The notes beneath the pieces were generated by a model, which did no database searches, was not told the DNA's origin, and saw nothing but the letters and a program-made list of their open reading frames with translations. The position numbers and the translations under genes are program-made. Positions 55,756 through 64,000 of a stretch of 64,000 nucleotides of DNA are shown piece after piece. This stretch comes from Candidatus Gastranaerophilales bacterium. GTDB lineage: Bacteria; Cyanobacteriota; Vampirovibrionia; Gastranaerophilales; Gastranaerophilaceae. Each line of letters begins with the position of its first letter. The first letter of the stretch is position 1. The stretch is from positions 1 to 64,000 of the forward strand of contig CALURV010000016.1 of assembly GCA_944323285.1 (NCBI GenBank), read 5' to 3'.

Positions 55756-57420
55756 ATGAGAAGTGATGAAATAAAACAAGGTATTCAAAGAACCCCGCAT
55801 AGAGCTTTATTGTATGCAACAGGTGTTAGCGAACAGCAAATTAATAAAAGATTTATAGGAATTGCAAGCAGCTTTAGTGATTTAGTTCCAGGTCACAGCG
55901 GAATGAGAGATATTGAAAGACAAATAGAAAAAGGAATTCACTCAGGCGGCGGGCAATCATTTATTTTTGGTGTTCCTGCAATATGTGATGGTATTGCAAT
56001 GGGACATAGCGGTATGAATTATTCTCTTCCATCCAGAGATTTAATTGCAGATTGTATAGAATCTGTTGCTACAGCACATAAACTTGACGGTCTTGTTTTG
56101 TTAACAAATTGCGATAAAATCACTCCGGGAATGATAATGGCTGCTGTAAGATTAGATATACCTTGCATCGTTGTTACGGTTGGTCCTATGTTAGACGGTA
56201 AATGTCAAAACTCGACGTTGACTATGATAAGGGGGACTTTTGAAGCAATAGGAAAATTTTCAAATGGTGAAATAGATGAAAAAATATTCAAAGAAATGGA
56301 AATAAATTCTTGCCCAACGGCAGGTGCTTGTCAAGGACTTTATACAGCAAATACAATGGCATGTTTAACAGAAGTTATGGGAATGAGTTTGCCAGGCTGT
56401 GCTACATCAAGTGCGGTCAGTGCAAAAACAAAACGTATTGCTTTTGACTCCGGTGTCATAATCAATGAACTAATTGAAAAAGATATTCGTCCTTCTTCTA
56501 TAGTTACAAGAGATTCAATTAGAAATGCAATTATAGTCGATTTAGCATTAGGCGGTTCTACTAATTCTATATTGCATTTACTTGCTATTGCAAATGAAGC
56601 CGGTGTTGATATTTCTTTAAAAGATTTTGAGGAATTAAGTTTTAAAGTCCCTCAAATAATTAAATTAGACCCGTCAGCAGCAAAGACAATGACAGATTTA
56701 GATAATGCAGGCGGTATTCCTGCTGTTATTAAAACAATTTATGGAAATATTGATGAAATGAAAAATACGTTAGGTGTTTCAGGTCTAAAATTATCTGAAA
56801 TAGCTTCAGCTGATATATGGTGTGATAATGAAGTTATAAAACCTGTTTCCGATCCTATTACTTCAAATCCGGGGTTAGCTGTTTTACATGGTAATCTTGC
56901 TCCAAATGGTGCAGTGGTTAAAATTTCCGGTGTTGAAAAAGAATGTTTGGAATTTACAGGGAAAGCTAAAACATTTAACAGTGAAGAAGATGCAATGAAA
57001 GCCATTATGGATGATAAAATAATTGCAGGTGATGTTGTTGTTATTCGATATGAAGGACCTAAGGGCGGACCCGGTATGAGAGAAATGTTATCGCCAACAT
57101 CTGCTATTGTGGGTAAAGGTTTGGGTAAAAAAGTTGCTTTAATTACTGACGGAAGATTCTCAGGAGGTACAAGAGGACTTTGTATCGGCCATATCTCCCC
57201 TGAAGCTCCTGCTGGTGGTATAATCGGTATTATTAAAGATGGTGATGAAATTTATATTAATATTCCAAACAGAGAAATTTCTTTAAAAGTTTCTGATGAA
57301 GAAATTAATAACAGAATGAAAAATTTCGTACCATTTCCTACTAAAGTAAAAAAAGGTTATCTGAAACGTTACTCCACTGTAGTTTCGTCTTCTGATAAAG
57401 GTGCGGTTACTAGTATTTAA
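55756..57420 (+). CDS. ilvD: Dihydroxy-acid dehydratase
   Basis: A 554-residue iron-sulfur dehydratase, the third step of valine and isoleucine synthesis. Cluster and active-site segments are [19 protein letters not shown] near residue 77, [12 protein letters not shown] near 116, [17 protein letters not shown] near 188, and [10 protein letters not shown] near 272. [19 protein letters not shown] near 470 also fits the family. The length matches IlvD rather than the related sugar-acid dehydratases. It is followed by a membrane protein gene, then ilvC and ilvBH. Confidence 0.96.
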   Translation: MRSDEIKQGIQRTPHRALLYATGVSEQQINKRFIGIASSFSDLVPGHSGMRDIERQIEKGIHSGGGQSFIFGVPAICDGIAMGHSGMNYSLPSRDLIADCIESVATAHKLDGLVLLTNCDKITPGMIMAAVRLDIPCIVVTVGPMLDGKCQNSTLTMIRGTFEAIGKFSNGEIDEKIFKEMEINSCPTAGACQGLYTANTMACLTEVMGMSLPGCATSSAVSAKTKRIAFDSGVIINELIEKDIRPSSIVTRDSIRNAIIVDLALGGSTNSILHLLAIANEAGVDISLKDFEELSFKVPQIIKLDPSAAKTMTDLDNAGGIPAVIKTIYGNIDEMKNTLGVSGLKLSEIASADIWCDNEVIKPVSDPITSNPGLAVLHGNLAPNGAVVKISGVEKECLEFTGKAKTFNSEEDAMKAIMDDKIIAGDVVVIRYEGPKGGPGMREMLSPTSAIVGKGLGKKVALITDGRFSGGTRGLCIGHISPEAPAGGIIGIIKDGDEIYINIPNREISLKVSDEEINNRMKNFVPFPTKVKKGYLKRYSTVVSSSDKGAVTSI

Positions 57421-57437
57421 TTTTAGAAAGGTATTTT

Positions 57438-59000
57438 ATGTATAATTTAATAGTATTTATAGCAGGGATGGCTGTTATGATGCTAGAGGTAGCTGGTATT
57501 AGAATAATGATACCATATTTTGGATCCGGTTCTATTGTGTCTACGAGTATGATTGGTGTTGTTTTAGCTTCATTAAGTTTAGGATATTTTTGGGGAGGAA
57601 AGCTTTCGGATAAAAATCCTTCATTAGCTAAGTTATCTTTATATATTTTTTTTGCGGGTATTTTTTGTTTAATAACTTCTTTTAGTCAATTTAAGATTTT
57701 TGAATTTATTAGTAATATTCAAAACATAAATATATTTTTAAAGGTTGTTATTTCTTCAATTATAGTATACACTATCCCTTCTATATTATTAGCTTTTGTA
57801 TCTCCTTATATTATAAAAGTTGCCTTAATTAATAAAAATCAAGAAACTAATGATACAGGAAAAGTGGTTGGAAAGTTATATGCTTTTTCAACTTTAGGAT
57901 CTATTTTGGGTACTTTTCTATGTGGATTTTATCTTATTTTATATTTTGGTATGGAAATAATTTCTTTTATAATAACTTCAATAATTTTTATTTGTTCTTT
58001 TTTATGTTTTTTATCAAATTGTAATACGCAAATTAATAAAAAAATGAACTTATTATTAATTACTAATTTTATATTTTTAATTTTAATATGCTTTTTTTTG
58101 GCTACTTATTATAAAGTGAATAACTTTAAGATAATAAAAAGTTCCATTTATACAAGAACATCACCATATCAATTTTTATCAGTAAATAAACATTATACTA
58201 AAAAAGGGGTTTTGCTTACATTGAATAATGTAATCCAGCCAGAAATAGTACATTCTATGGCATATATAAATGATAATTATGAAGACAGATTGTTGTTTGG
58301 TTATTTGAAAGTTTTTTATTCATTTTTTAAAGAAAAACAAAAAAAAAATAATATCTTATTAGTTGGAAATGGGGCAGGGATCTTTTTAAGTGCATTAAAT
58401 GATTATAAAGAAAAAACTTCTCAAAAAAATATTATTATTGATGTTGTAGAGATTGATAAATTTATAACAGAAATTGCAACAAAATTTTTTGATATGAAAG
58501 TTGATAATAATACAAATATATATCATCAAGATGCAAAAGTTTTTATAAATCAAAAGTTAAAAGATAGTTTTAATTTATATGATTTAATTTTTTTAGATGT
58601 TTATATGGATAGTTTTTTGATACCATATAATATTATTACTAAAGAAAGTATGATGAAATTGTATTCTTTATTAGCTGAAGATGGTATTTTATTAATTAAT
58701 GTTATTGGAGGAGAAGAAGAACCATATAAGTCCAATTTAAATCAAGTTTATACACAAGTCTCTGATACTTTTAAAAATGTTTATGTATATTTAAATAATA
58801 AAAATAATGTTGAAGATCCTAAAGTTTATAATTATGTGATAGCTGCATATAAGAATTTAAATAATGAAAATTTAAAGAAAATAAAGCAAAGTATTTCACA
58901 ATATGAGTATAAAAATTGTGAGAAGACCGACATAGTATATACTGATACTTATATGCCTTATGAAAGGCTTTTGTTTTCAAAAAAGAAGACAGTTAATTAA
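57438..59000 (+). CDS. Fused membrane/spermidine-synthase-like protein
   Basis: A 520-residue protein. Residues 1-225 contain seven or more transmembrane helices, starting VFIAGMAVMMLEVAGIRIMI, with LGYFWGGKLSDKN as in major-facilitator loops. Residues about 290-510 form a class I methyltransferase-like spermidine synthase fold: NILLVGNGAGIFLSAL, DVVEIDKFITEIATKFFD, IYHQDAKVFI and YDLIFLDVYMD. Such fusions are widespread but mostly uncharacterised. GNGAG replaces the usual GGGxG loop, so donor binding may differ. It lies 17 bp after ilvD and its link with branched-chain amino acids is unexplained. Confidence 0.82.
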   Translation: MYNLIVFIAGMAVMMLEVAGIRIMIPYFGSGSIVSTSMIGVVLASLSLGYFWGGKLSDKNPSLAKLSLYIFFAGIFCLITSFSQFKIFEFISNIQNINIFLKVVISSIIVYTIPSILLAFVSPYIIKVALINKNQETNDTGKVVGKLYAFSTLGSILGTFLCGFYLILYFGMEIISFIITSIIFICSFLCFLSNCNTQINKKMNLLLITNFIFLILICFFLATYYKVNNFKIIKSSIYTRTSPYQFLSVNKHYTKKGVLLTLNNVIQPEIVHSMAYINDNYEDRLLFGYLKVFYSFFKEKQKKNNILLVGNGAGIFLSALNDYKEKTSQKNIIIDVVEIDKFITEIATKFFDMKVDNNTNIYHQDAKVFINQKLKDSFNLYDLIFLDVYMDSFLIPYNIITKESMMKLYSLLAEDGILLINVIGGEEEPYKSNLNQVYTQVSDTFKNVYVYLNNKNNVEDPKVYNYVIAAYKNLNNENLKKIKQSISQYEYKNCEKTDIVYTDTYMPYERLLFSKKKTVN

Positions 59001-59060
59001 TTTAATTAAGTAACCTAAAAATTAGATGAAAAAATGAATTAGTGAAAATAATTAAATATA

Positions 59061-59091
59061 AAAAGAGGGGAACATTTGTTTCCCTCTTTTC
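59061..59091. terminator. Bidirectional terminator between the fused membrane gene and ilvC
   Basis: Stem AAAAGAGGG / CCCTCTTTT around a short loop, flanked by A and T runs, between convergent genes. Confidence 0.85.
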
Positions 59092-59107
59092 CTAATGTTT
59101 AATTGAG

Positions 59108-60130
<1,023 letters not shown>

Positions 60131-60152
60131 TTACTCGTAAATAGCTTTTTTT

Positions 60153-60181
60153 AGTTTAATCCTCTCAAAAAACATAGTCAA
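60153..60181 (-). promoter_or_regulatory. Promoter of ilvC
   Basis: On the minus strand TTGACT (60181-60176) and TAAACT (60158-60153) have a 17-bp spacer, about 45 bp before ilvC. The -35 touches the 60180-60223 inverted repeat. Confidence 0.55.
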
Positions 60182-60223
60182 TATTTAAATTTTTTAAAAA
60201 TATTAGTAAAAAATTTAAATATT
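60180..60223. repeat. Perfect 16-bp inverted repeat between ilvC and ilvB
   Basis: Arms AATATTTAAATTTTTT (60180-60195) and AAAAAATTTAAATATT (60208-60223) are exact complements with a 12-bp spacer. The left arm overlaps the ilvC -35 by two bases; the right arm lies about 50 bp before the ilvB -10-like TATAAT at 60275-60280. It could be an operator for a dimeric regulator or a hairpin. The arms are pure A/T, so chance is a concern. Confidence 0.5.
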
Positions 60224-60359
60224 AAGGTGATTTTTATTGAAATTTGTACTAAAATCTTTTTAAGGTTAAAATTTTATAATACGATTGTTAGAAAGTAGAT
60301 TAATTTTTCATTATTTTGCAAATTTTAATTATTCATTAAGAGTTAAGATGGAGAATAAT

Positions 60360-62105
60360 ATGATAGCCGACCAAATGCATAAAACAGAGAAAATGACTGG
60401 TGCTAGAATGTTTTTGGAGTGCCTGAAAGAAGAAGGAGTAGATAAAATATTCGGATACCCGGGCGGTGTCATTCTTCATATTTATGATGAATTGTATAAA
60501 TGTGATTTTATAAAACATTATTTAGTAAGACATGAACAAGCTGCAGTACACGCTGCAGAAGGTTATGCAAGAATTACGGGAAAACCCGGTGTTGTTCTTG
60601 TTACATCAGGCCCTGGAGCTTGTAATACTATAACAGGTATTGCAAATGCTTATTATGATAGCTATCCTCTGGTTGTTTTTACTGGTCAAGTTGATTCTAA
60701 ATTGATTGGTAATGATGCATTTCAGGAATCTGATATTGTTGGTATTACTCGTACTTGCTGCAAGCATAATTATTTGGTGAAAGATATAAAAGATTTACCG
60801 AGAGTTATTAAAGAATCATTTCATATAGCAAGAACAGGAAAACCTGGTCCTGTTGTTGTATCTTTACCTAAGGATGTTTTAACTTCAAAAGCAGATTTTG
60901 TATATCCTGATAAGGTAGTATTACCAGGATATAATCCTACTTATGAAGGACATCCTATGCAATGTAAAAAGGCTTTAAAATTGTTATGTGAAGCTCAGCG
61001 TCCTGCTATAATTTCCGGTGGAGGTGTTATTCATTCTGATGCTTGGCAGGAAATAAGAGAGTTGGCTAAAAAACTTAATATTCCAGTTGCGACAACTTTA
61101 ATGGGTATAGGTACATATCCTCAAGATGATAAATTATCTTTAGGCATGCTTGGTATGCATGGTAACTATTGGGCGAATCTTGCCGTTAGTAATTGTGATG
61201 TTTTATTTGCTGTTGGAACAAGATTTAATGACAGAATTACAGGTTGTTTAAAACGTTTCTGTAAAGATGCACAAGTTATTCATGTTGATATTGACCCTTG
61301 TTCTATAAGTAAAAATGTTCATGTAGATATTCCTATTGTTGGTGATGCTAAGAATGTTTTAAATGTTATGCTAAAAGAGTTTAATACAGGTAAATATACT
61401 TATAATGAAGATATGAGAAGAGCTTGGGTTGAACAAATTGACTCTTGGAAATCAAAAAAAGTTATAAGAGCTGTAGAAAATGGTATAATGAGCCCTCAAA
61501 CAGTAATTGAACATATATATAATAAAACAAAAGACAAAAACCCTATTATTGCAACAGAAGTTGGACAGCATCAAATGTGGACTGCCCAGCTGTTTAAATT
61601 TTCTAAACCTCGTCAACTAGTTACATCCGGAGGTTTGGGTACAATGGGATTTGGCTTCCCGGCTGCTATCGGAGCTCAAATTGCTGATAAAGACAGACTT
61701 GTTTTTAATATTGCAGGTGATGGAAGTATTCAAATGAACATTCAAGAGCTTATGACCTGTGTTGATTATAAAATACCTGTTAAAATAGCTGTTATTAATA
61801 ATGGTTATCTAGGTATGGTAAGACAATGGCAAGAAAAATTATTTAATAAACATTATTCACAAACTCCTATAACCTCTCCTGATTATGTAAAATTAGCTGA
61901 AGCTTATGGTGTTTTAGGTATGAGAATTACGAAAGAAGAAGATATCGATTCTGCTCTTGATAAGGCAATAGCATTTAATGGTCCTGTTATTATGGACTTT
62001 ATAGTTGAACCTTTTGAAATGGTTTATCCTTGGGTTTTAGCAGGTAAACCGTTGAATGAAGTTTTATTATCGAATAATAGTCCCGAAGGCGGATTAGGAG
62101 ATTAA
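60360..62105 (+). CDS. ilvB: Acetolactate synthase, large subunit
   Basis: About 581 residues. The frame is open from a TTG at 60285 and also has an ATG at 60348, but TGGAG lies correctly before ATG 60360, which gives the usual length. The domains are the thiamine Pyr domain (IFGYPGGVILHIYDEL, then VRHEQAAVHAAEGYAR with the catalytic Glu), a middle FAD domain, and the PP domain (GLGTMGFGFPAAIGA, then GDGSIQMNIQEL and NNGYLGMVRQWQE). It is the biosynthetic anabolic enzyme, since a separate ilvH follows 2 bp later. Confidence 0.96.
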   Translation: MIADQMHKTEKMTGARMFLECLKEEGVDKIFGYPGGVILHIYDELYKCDFIKHYLVRHEQAAVHAAEGYARITGKPGVVLVTSGPGACNTITGIANAYYDSYPLVVFTGQVDSKLIGNDAFQESDIVGITRTCCKHNYLVKDIKDLPRVIKESFHIARTGKPGPVVVSLPKDVLTSKADFVYPDKVVLPGYNPTYEGHPMQCKKALKLLCEAQRPAIISGGGVIHSDAWQEIRELAKKLNIPVATTLMGIGTYPQDDKLSLGMLGMHGNYWANLAVSNCDVLFAVGTRFNDRITGCLKRFCKDAQVIHVDIDPCSISKNVHVDIPIVGDAKNVLNVMLKEFNTGKYTYNEDMRRAWVEQIDSWKSKKVIRAVENGIMSPQTVIEHIYNKTKDKNPIIATEVGQHQMWTAQLFKFSKPRQLVTSGGLGTMGFGFPAAIGAQIADKDRLVFNIAGDGSIQMNIQELMTCVDYKIPVKIAVINNGYLGMVRQWQEKLFNKHYSQTPITSPDYVKLAEAYGVLGMRITKEEDIDSALDKAIAFNGPVIMDFIVEPFEMVYPWVLAGKPLNEVLLSNNSPEGGLGD

Positions 62106-62107
62106 TT

Positions 62108-62611
62108 ATGAAACATACTATATCTGTATTGGTAAAAAATGAACCCGGAATCTTATCTTGTGTTTGTGATTTATTTTCAACGAGAGGATTTAATATAGAG
62201 AGTTTAACAGTTGCTGCTACTATTGATCAGACTTTTTCAAGAATAACAATTGTTACTAATGGAGATGATGTTGTTATTGAACAAATTTGTAAGCAATTAA
62301 ACAGATTAATTAATACAATTAAGGTTGTTGAGCTTCCTAAATCTGCTGATAAATGTATTGACAGAGAATTAATTCTTTGTAAAGTTACTGCAAAAGATGA
62401 AGCAAGATCTGAAATTTTGAGAATATCTGAGATATTTGGTGCAAAAATTATTGATGTTTCTCCTGATACTTATACACTAGAATATAGTGGTGATAATAGG
62501 CAAGTTATGGCTATTATTGCATTATTGCGACCTTTGGGCGTAAAAGAACTTGTTCGCTCCGGCATGGTTGCTATTACACGAGAAAATCAATTTATTAATT
62601 TAAATAAATAA
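62108..62611 (+). CDS. ilvH: Acetolactate synthase, small regulatory subunit
   Basis: A 167-residue subunit. The N-terminal ACT domain reads HTISVLVKNEPGILSCVCDL, then FSTRGFNIESLTVA, and a second ACT-like C-terminal half follows (RELILCKVTAKDEARSEIL; GVKELVRSGMVAITRE). It binds valine for feedback control of IlvB. It lies 2 bp after ilvB in one operon. Confidence 0.95.
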   Translation: MKHTISVLVKNEPGILSCVCDLFSTRGFNIESLTVAATIDQTFSRITIVTNGDDVVIEQICKQLNRLINTIKVVELPKSADKCIDRELILCKVTAKDEARSEILRISEIFGAKIIDVSPDTYTLEYSGDNRQVMAIIALLRPLGVKELVRSGMVAITRENQFINLNK

Positions 62612-62637
62612 CATTTTATTTTAGAAAAGAGGTTTTT

Positions 62638-63045
62638 ATGAAAAAAATACTTTCATTAGCTTTATTATTATTTGCATTTTGTTGTTTTTCTTTTATTGAA
62701 AATAATAGTATTAATGTAATTTCAAATAGTGCAGAAGCTTCAGAATATAAGCAGGTTCAAGCGTTGCATATATTAGTTCCTACAGAAAAAGAAGCAATTC
62801 AAATAAGAGAAGAGATATTAACAGGGTCTAATCAAAAAGAAATTTTTGATAATTTTATGAATGCTGCAAAAAAATATTCTAAATGTCCTTCAGGTGCTTC
62901 AGGCGGAATATTAGGCTGGTTTGGTAAAGGCGATATGGTGCCCGAATTTGAATATGCTGCTTTTAATCTGCCTAATGGACAAGTTTCTGAACCTGTTAAA
63001 ACACAATTTGGCTGGCATTTGATTTATGTAATTTCTAAAAAGTAA
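62638..63045 (+). CDS. Secreted parvulin-type peptidyl-prolyl isomerase
   Basis: A 135-residue protein with a signal peptide (about residues 1-34, hydrophobic ALLLFAFCCFSFI; a lipobox is not clear). A single PpiC/parvulin domain of about 92 residues follows: KQVQALHILVPTEKEAI, YSKCPSGASGGILGWFGKGD, MVPEFEYAAFNLPNG and TQFGWHLIYVI. The two signature His (ALHILV, GWHLI) are present. It should assist folding of exported proteins. It is 26 bp after ilvH; the end overlaps the convergent PPTase by 11 bp. Confidence 0.9.
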   Translation: MKKILSLALLLFAFCCFSFIENNSINVISNSAEASEYKQVQALHILVPTEKEAIQIREEILTGSNQKEIFDNFMNAAKKYSKCPSGASGGILGWFGKGDMVPEFEYAAFNLPNGQVSEPVKTQFGWHLIYVISKK

Positions 63046-63532
63046 TTTCGTCTGATTCTATTTGAGTTATTTTTAAATTTATATCCGCTGTTTCACTAGA
63101 TACGGCGGATATAAAGTATTTATCCAAAAAAATTGATGAAAAACTTTTTGTTATTGGCTTTTGTAGTTTTATTCCTGCTTCATAAATTGTCCAGCATCTG
63201 TAAAATTCATTTAGTGTATCTTCTTTTAGTTCTAAATGCATTCTTTGTGATATTTTTTTATAATCTCTTTGTATTATTTTTTCTATATCAAATCCGACAG
63301 GATTATTATCAAAACATACACATACTATATTTTCGCAGTGTGAAATACTGAATTCTATATTTGAATATTTAAATTTAGGTTTCTTGTTGATTGTTTCAAT
63401 TTCTGTATTCTCAATATTATAGATATTTTTTGCAATGTACTCTAACAAATATCTTGAAGCTTTATGCTGCATAGTATATTTCGAATCTTGTTTTACATTG
63501 AAATTTTCTATTATTAAGTAAAATAAGTCCAT
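63035..63532 (-). CDS. 4'-phosphopantetheinyl transferase, Sfp-like
   Basis: A 165-residue protein that should activate acyl carrier proteins with phosphopantetheine. It has IEFSISHCENIVCVCFDN, the Mg motif PVGFDIEKI (G-x-D-x-E), and RCWTIYEAGIKLQ, the third motif. In that last motif the usual lysine of W-x-x-K-E is Tyr (WTIYE). It is shorter than Sfp (about 224 residues), and no AcpS-type protein is seen in the window. Its start is one base from the stop of the AP-endonuclease-like gene, so they share a transcript. Confidence 0.75.
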   Translation of the reverse strand: MDLFYLIIENFNVKQDSKYTMQHKASRYLLEYIAKNIYNIENTEIETINKKPKFKYSNIEFSISHCENIVCVCFDNNPVGFDIEKIIQRDYKKISQRMHLELKEDTLNEFYRCWTIYEAGIKLQKPITKSFSSIFLDKYFISAVSSETADINLKITQIESDEITF

Positions 63533-63533
63533 T

Positions 63534-64000
63534 TTATAAACTCAGGTAATATTCTTTTAAAAGTTTTGTATCTTCTTCTATATTGGGACTTTCACAGACA
63601 AGAACGCCTTTAATGTTGAATTCTTTAAATACTTTTAATAAATCCTTATAATTCATATCACTATTTTCAAGAAGTAGATGATTTTTTTCACCCTTAGGCC
63701 CATATTCAATACCTGCAAGATGCATATGCATATTGTCTAATACGTCATTACCAAGTTCATTTGCAGTAAATTCAATCATTTTTGAAAATTCATCATAAGT
63801 ATTAAAAGTTCCGTTATTGCGGGCATGTATATGTGCAAAATCAATACAAGGGAGTACGTTTTTGAATTCTTTTGAAAGTTTTACAATTTCTTCCAATGTT
63901 CCCCATTGCGTTCCTTTCCCTGTAGTCTCAGGTCTTATCCAAATATTGTTATTTTCTTCTTCAAGTTCAGTGCATATTTTCTCCATTGATTTATAAACTG
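63534..64000 (-). CDS. AP endonuclease family 2 (endonuclease IV-like), 3' part
   Basis: The frame continues past the right edge, so the 5' part is missing; 155 C-terminal residues are visible. They include NIWIRPETTGKGTQWGTLEEI, then LPCIDFAHIHARNNG and DNMHMHLAGIEYGPKGEKNH, with LVCESPNIEEDTK near the end. These give the Glu, Asp/His and His/Glu ligands of the trinuclear zinc TIM barrel as in endonuclease IV. Bacterial Nfo has closely similar but not identical motifs, so a Nfo-like archaeal-type or sugar isomerase-like member is possible. Confidence 0.78.
   Translation of the reverse strand, partial: VYKSMEKICTELEEENNNIWIRPETTGKGTQWGTLEEIVKLSKEFKNVLPCIDFAHIHARNNGTFNTYDEFSKMIEFTANELGNDVLDNMHMHLAGIEYGPKGEKNHLLLENSDMNYKDLLKVFKEFNIKGVLVCESPNIEEDTKLLKEYYLSL

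Overview
The window is 64 kb of AT-rich chromosomal DNA (roughly 30% GC by eye) using the standard bacterial code (TGA is used as a stop, for example at 12587). It has AGGAG-type ribosome binding sites, some TTG starts, and dense operons. The gene set points to a strict or nearly strict anaerobe: pyruvate:ferredoxin oxidoreductase, a rubredoxin and flavodiiron protein beside a Fur/PerR-type regulator, and no respiratory or photosynthetic genes. A monofunctional AroH chorismate mutase, DUF2993 (LmeA-like) and GerMN proteins, LemA with DUF3137, and an SxtI/SxtJ/SxtK-like cassette fit a non-photosynthetic relative of cyanobacteria (Gastranaerophilales / Melainabacteria type). That placement is inference from gene content; a low-GC Firmicute-like lineage cannot be excluded.

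Layout. 1-6.1 kb: the end of a small coiled protein, then pgi, a YtxH-DUF948-YtxH envelope trio, fba, a DUF475 membrane protein and fabI. 5.9-7.4 kb: an unknown one-TM acidic protein flanked by inverted copies of a dispersed repeat. 7.5-10.7 kb: lemA and DUF3137 face tgt and ndk. 10.8-15 kb: a TPR protein is translationally coupled to SxtK-like (DUF5989), SxtJ-like and SxtI-like carbamoyltransferase genes. 15-15.7 kb: a small XRE-type regulator diverges from a small, apparently frameshifted gene across a promoter carrying four evenly spaced operator-like motifs. 15.7-22.7 kb: polA, pyk, a dihydrolipoamide dehydrogenase homologue and two small exported proteins, one with an HExxH motif. 22.7-26.3 kb: a U32 (RlhA-type) protein, a protein made of three Clp N-domains with no ATPase, and a LuxR-type regulator.

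26.4-37.5 kb is one long leftward operon: glyA, a WecA/MraY-type transferase, def, fmt, aroH, a degenerate PurD-like protein, ylxR, infB, rbfA, truB, DUF2993 and GerMN. It joins one-carbon metabolism, formyl-Met handling, translation initiation and tRNA/ribosome maturation. 37.6-44.4 kb: a coiled-coil/EF-hand protein, a DnaJ homologue with a halved zinc finger, queE (which with tgt indicates queuosine metabolism), a CooC-like ATPase coupled to folD, and small unknowns. 44.4-49.4 kb: rmlCBDA for dTDP-rhamnose, with an exported protein and a radical SAM protein nearby. 49.4-55.6 kb: an iron-sulfur flavodoxin-like protein, a PerR/Fur-like regulator with a Fur-type box, rubredoxin, flavodiiron protein and PFOR. 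55.7-62.6 kb: ilvD, a fused membrane/spermidine-synthase-like protein, ilvC, ilvB and ilvH, with a perfect 16-bp inverted repeat between ilvC and ilvB. 62.6-64 kb: a secreted parvulin, a 4'-phosphopantetheinyl transferase and the 3' part of an AP-endonuclease-like gene.

No rRNA, tRNA, CRISPR array, transposase or phage structural gene was seen. The least ordinary items are the repeat family around the 6.1-7.1 kb gene, the XRE operator promoter with its frameshifted partner, the triple Clp-N protein, the degenerate PurD-like protein in the infB operon, and the sxt-like cassette.
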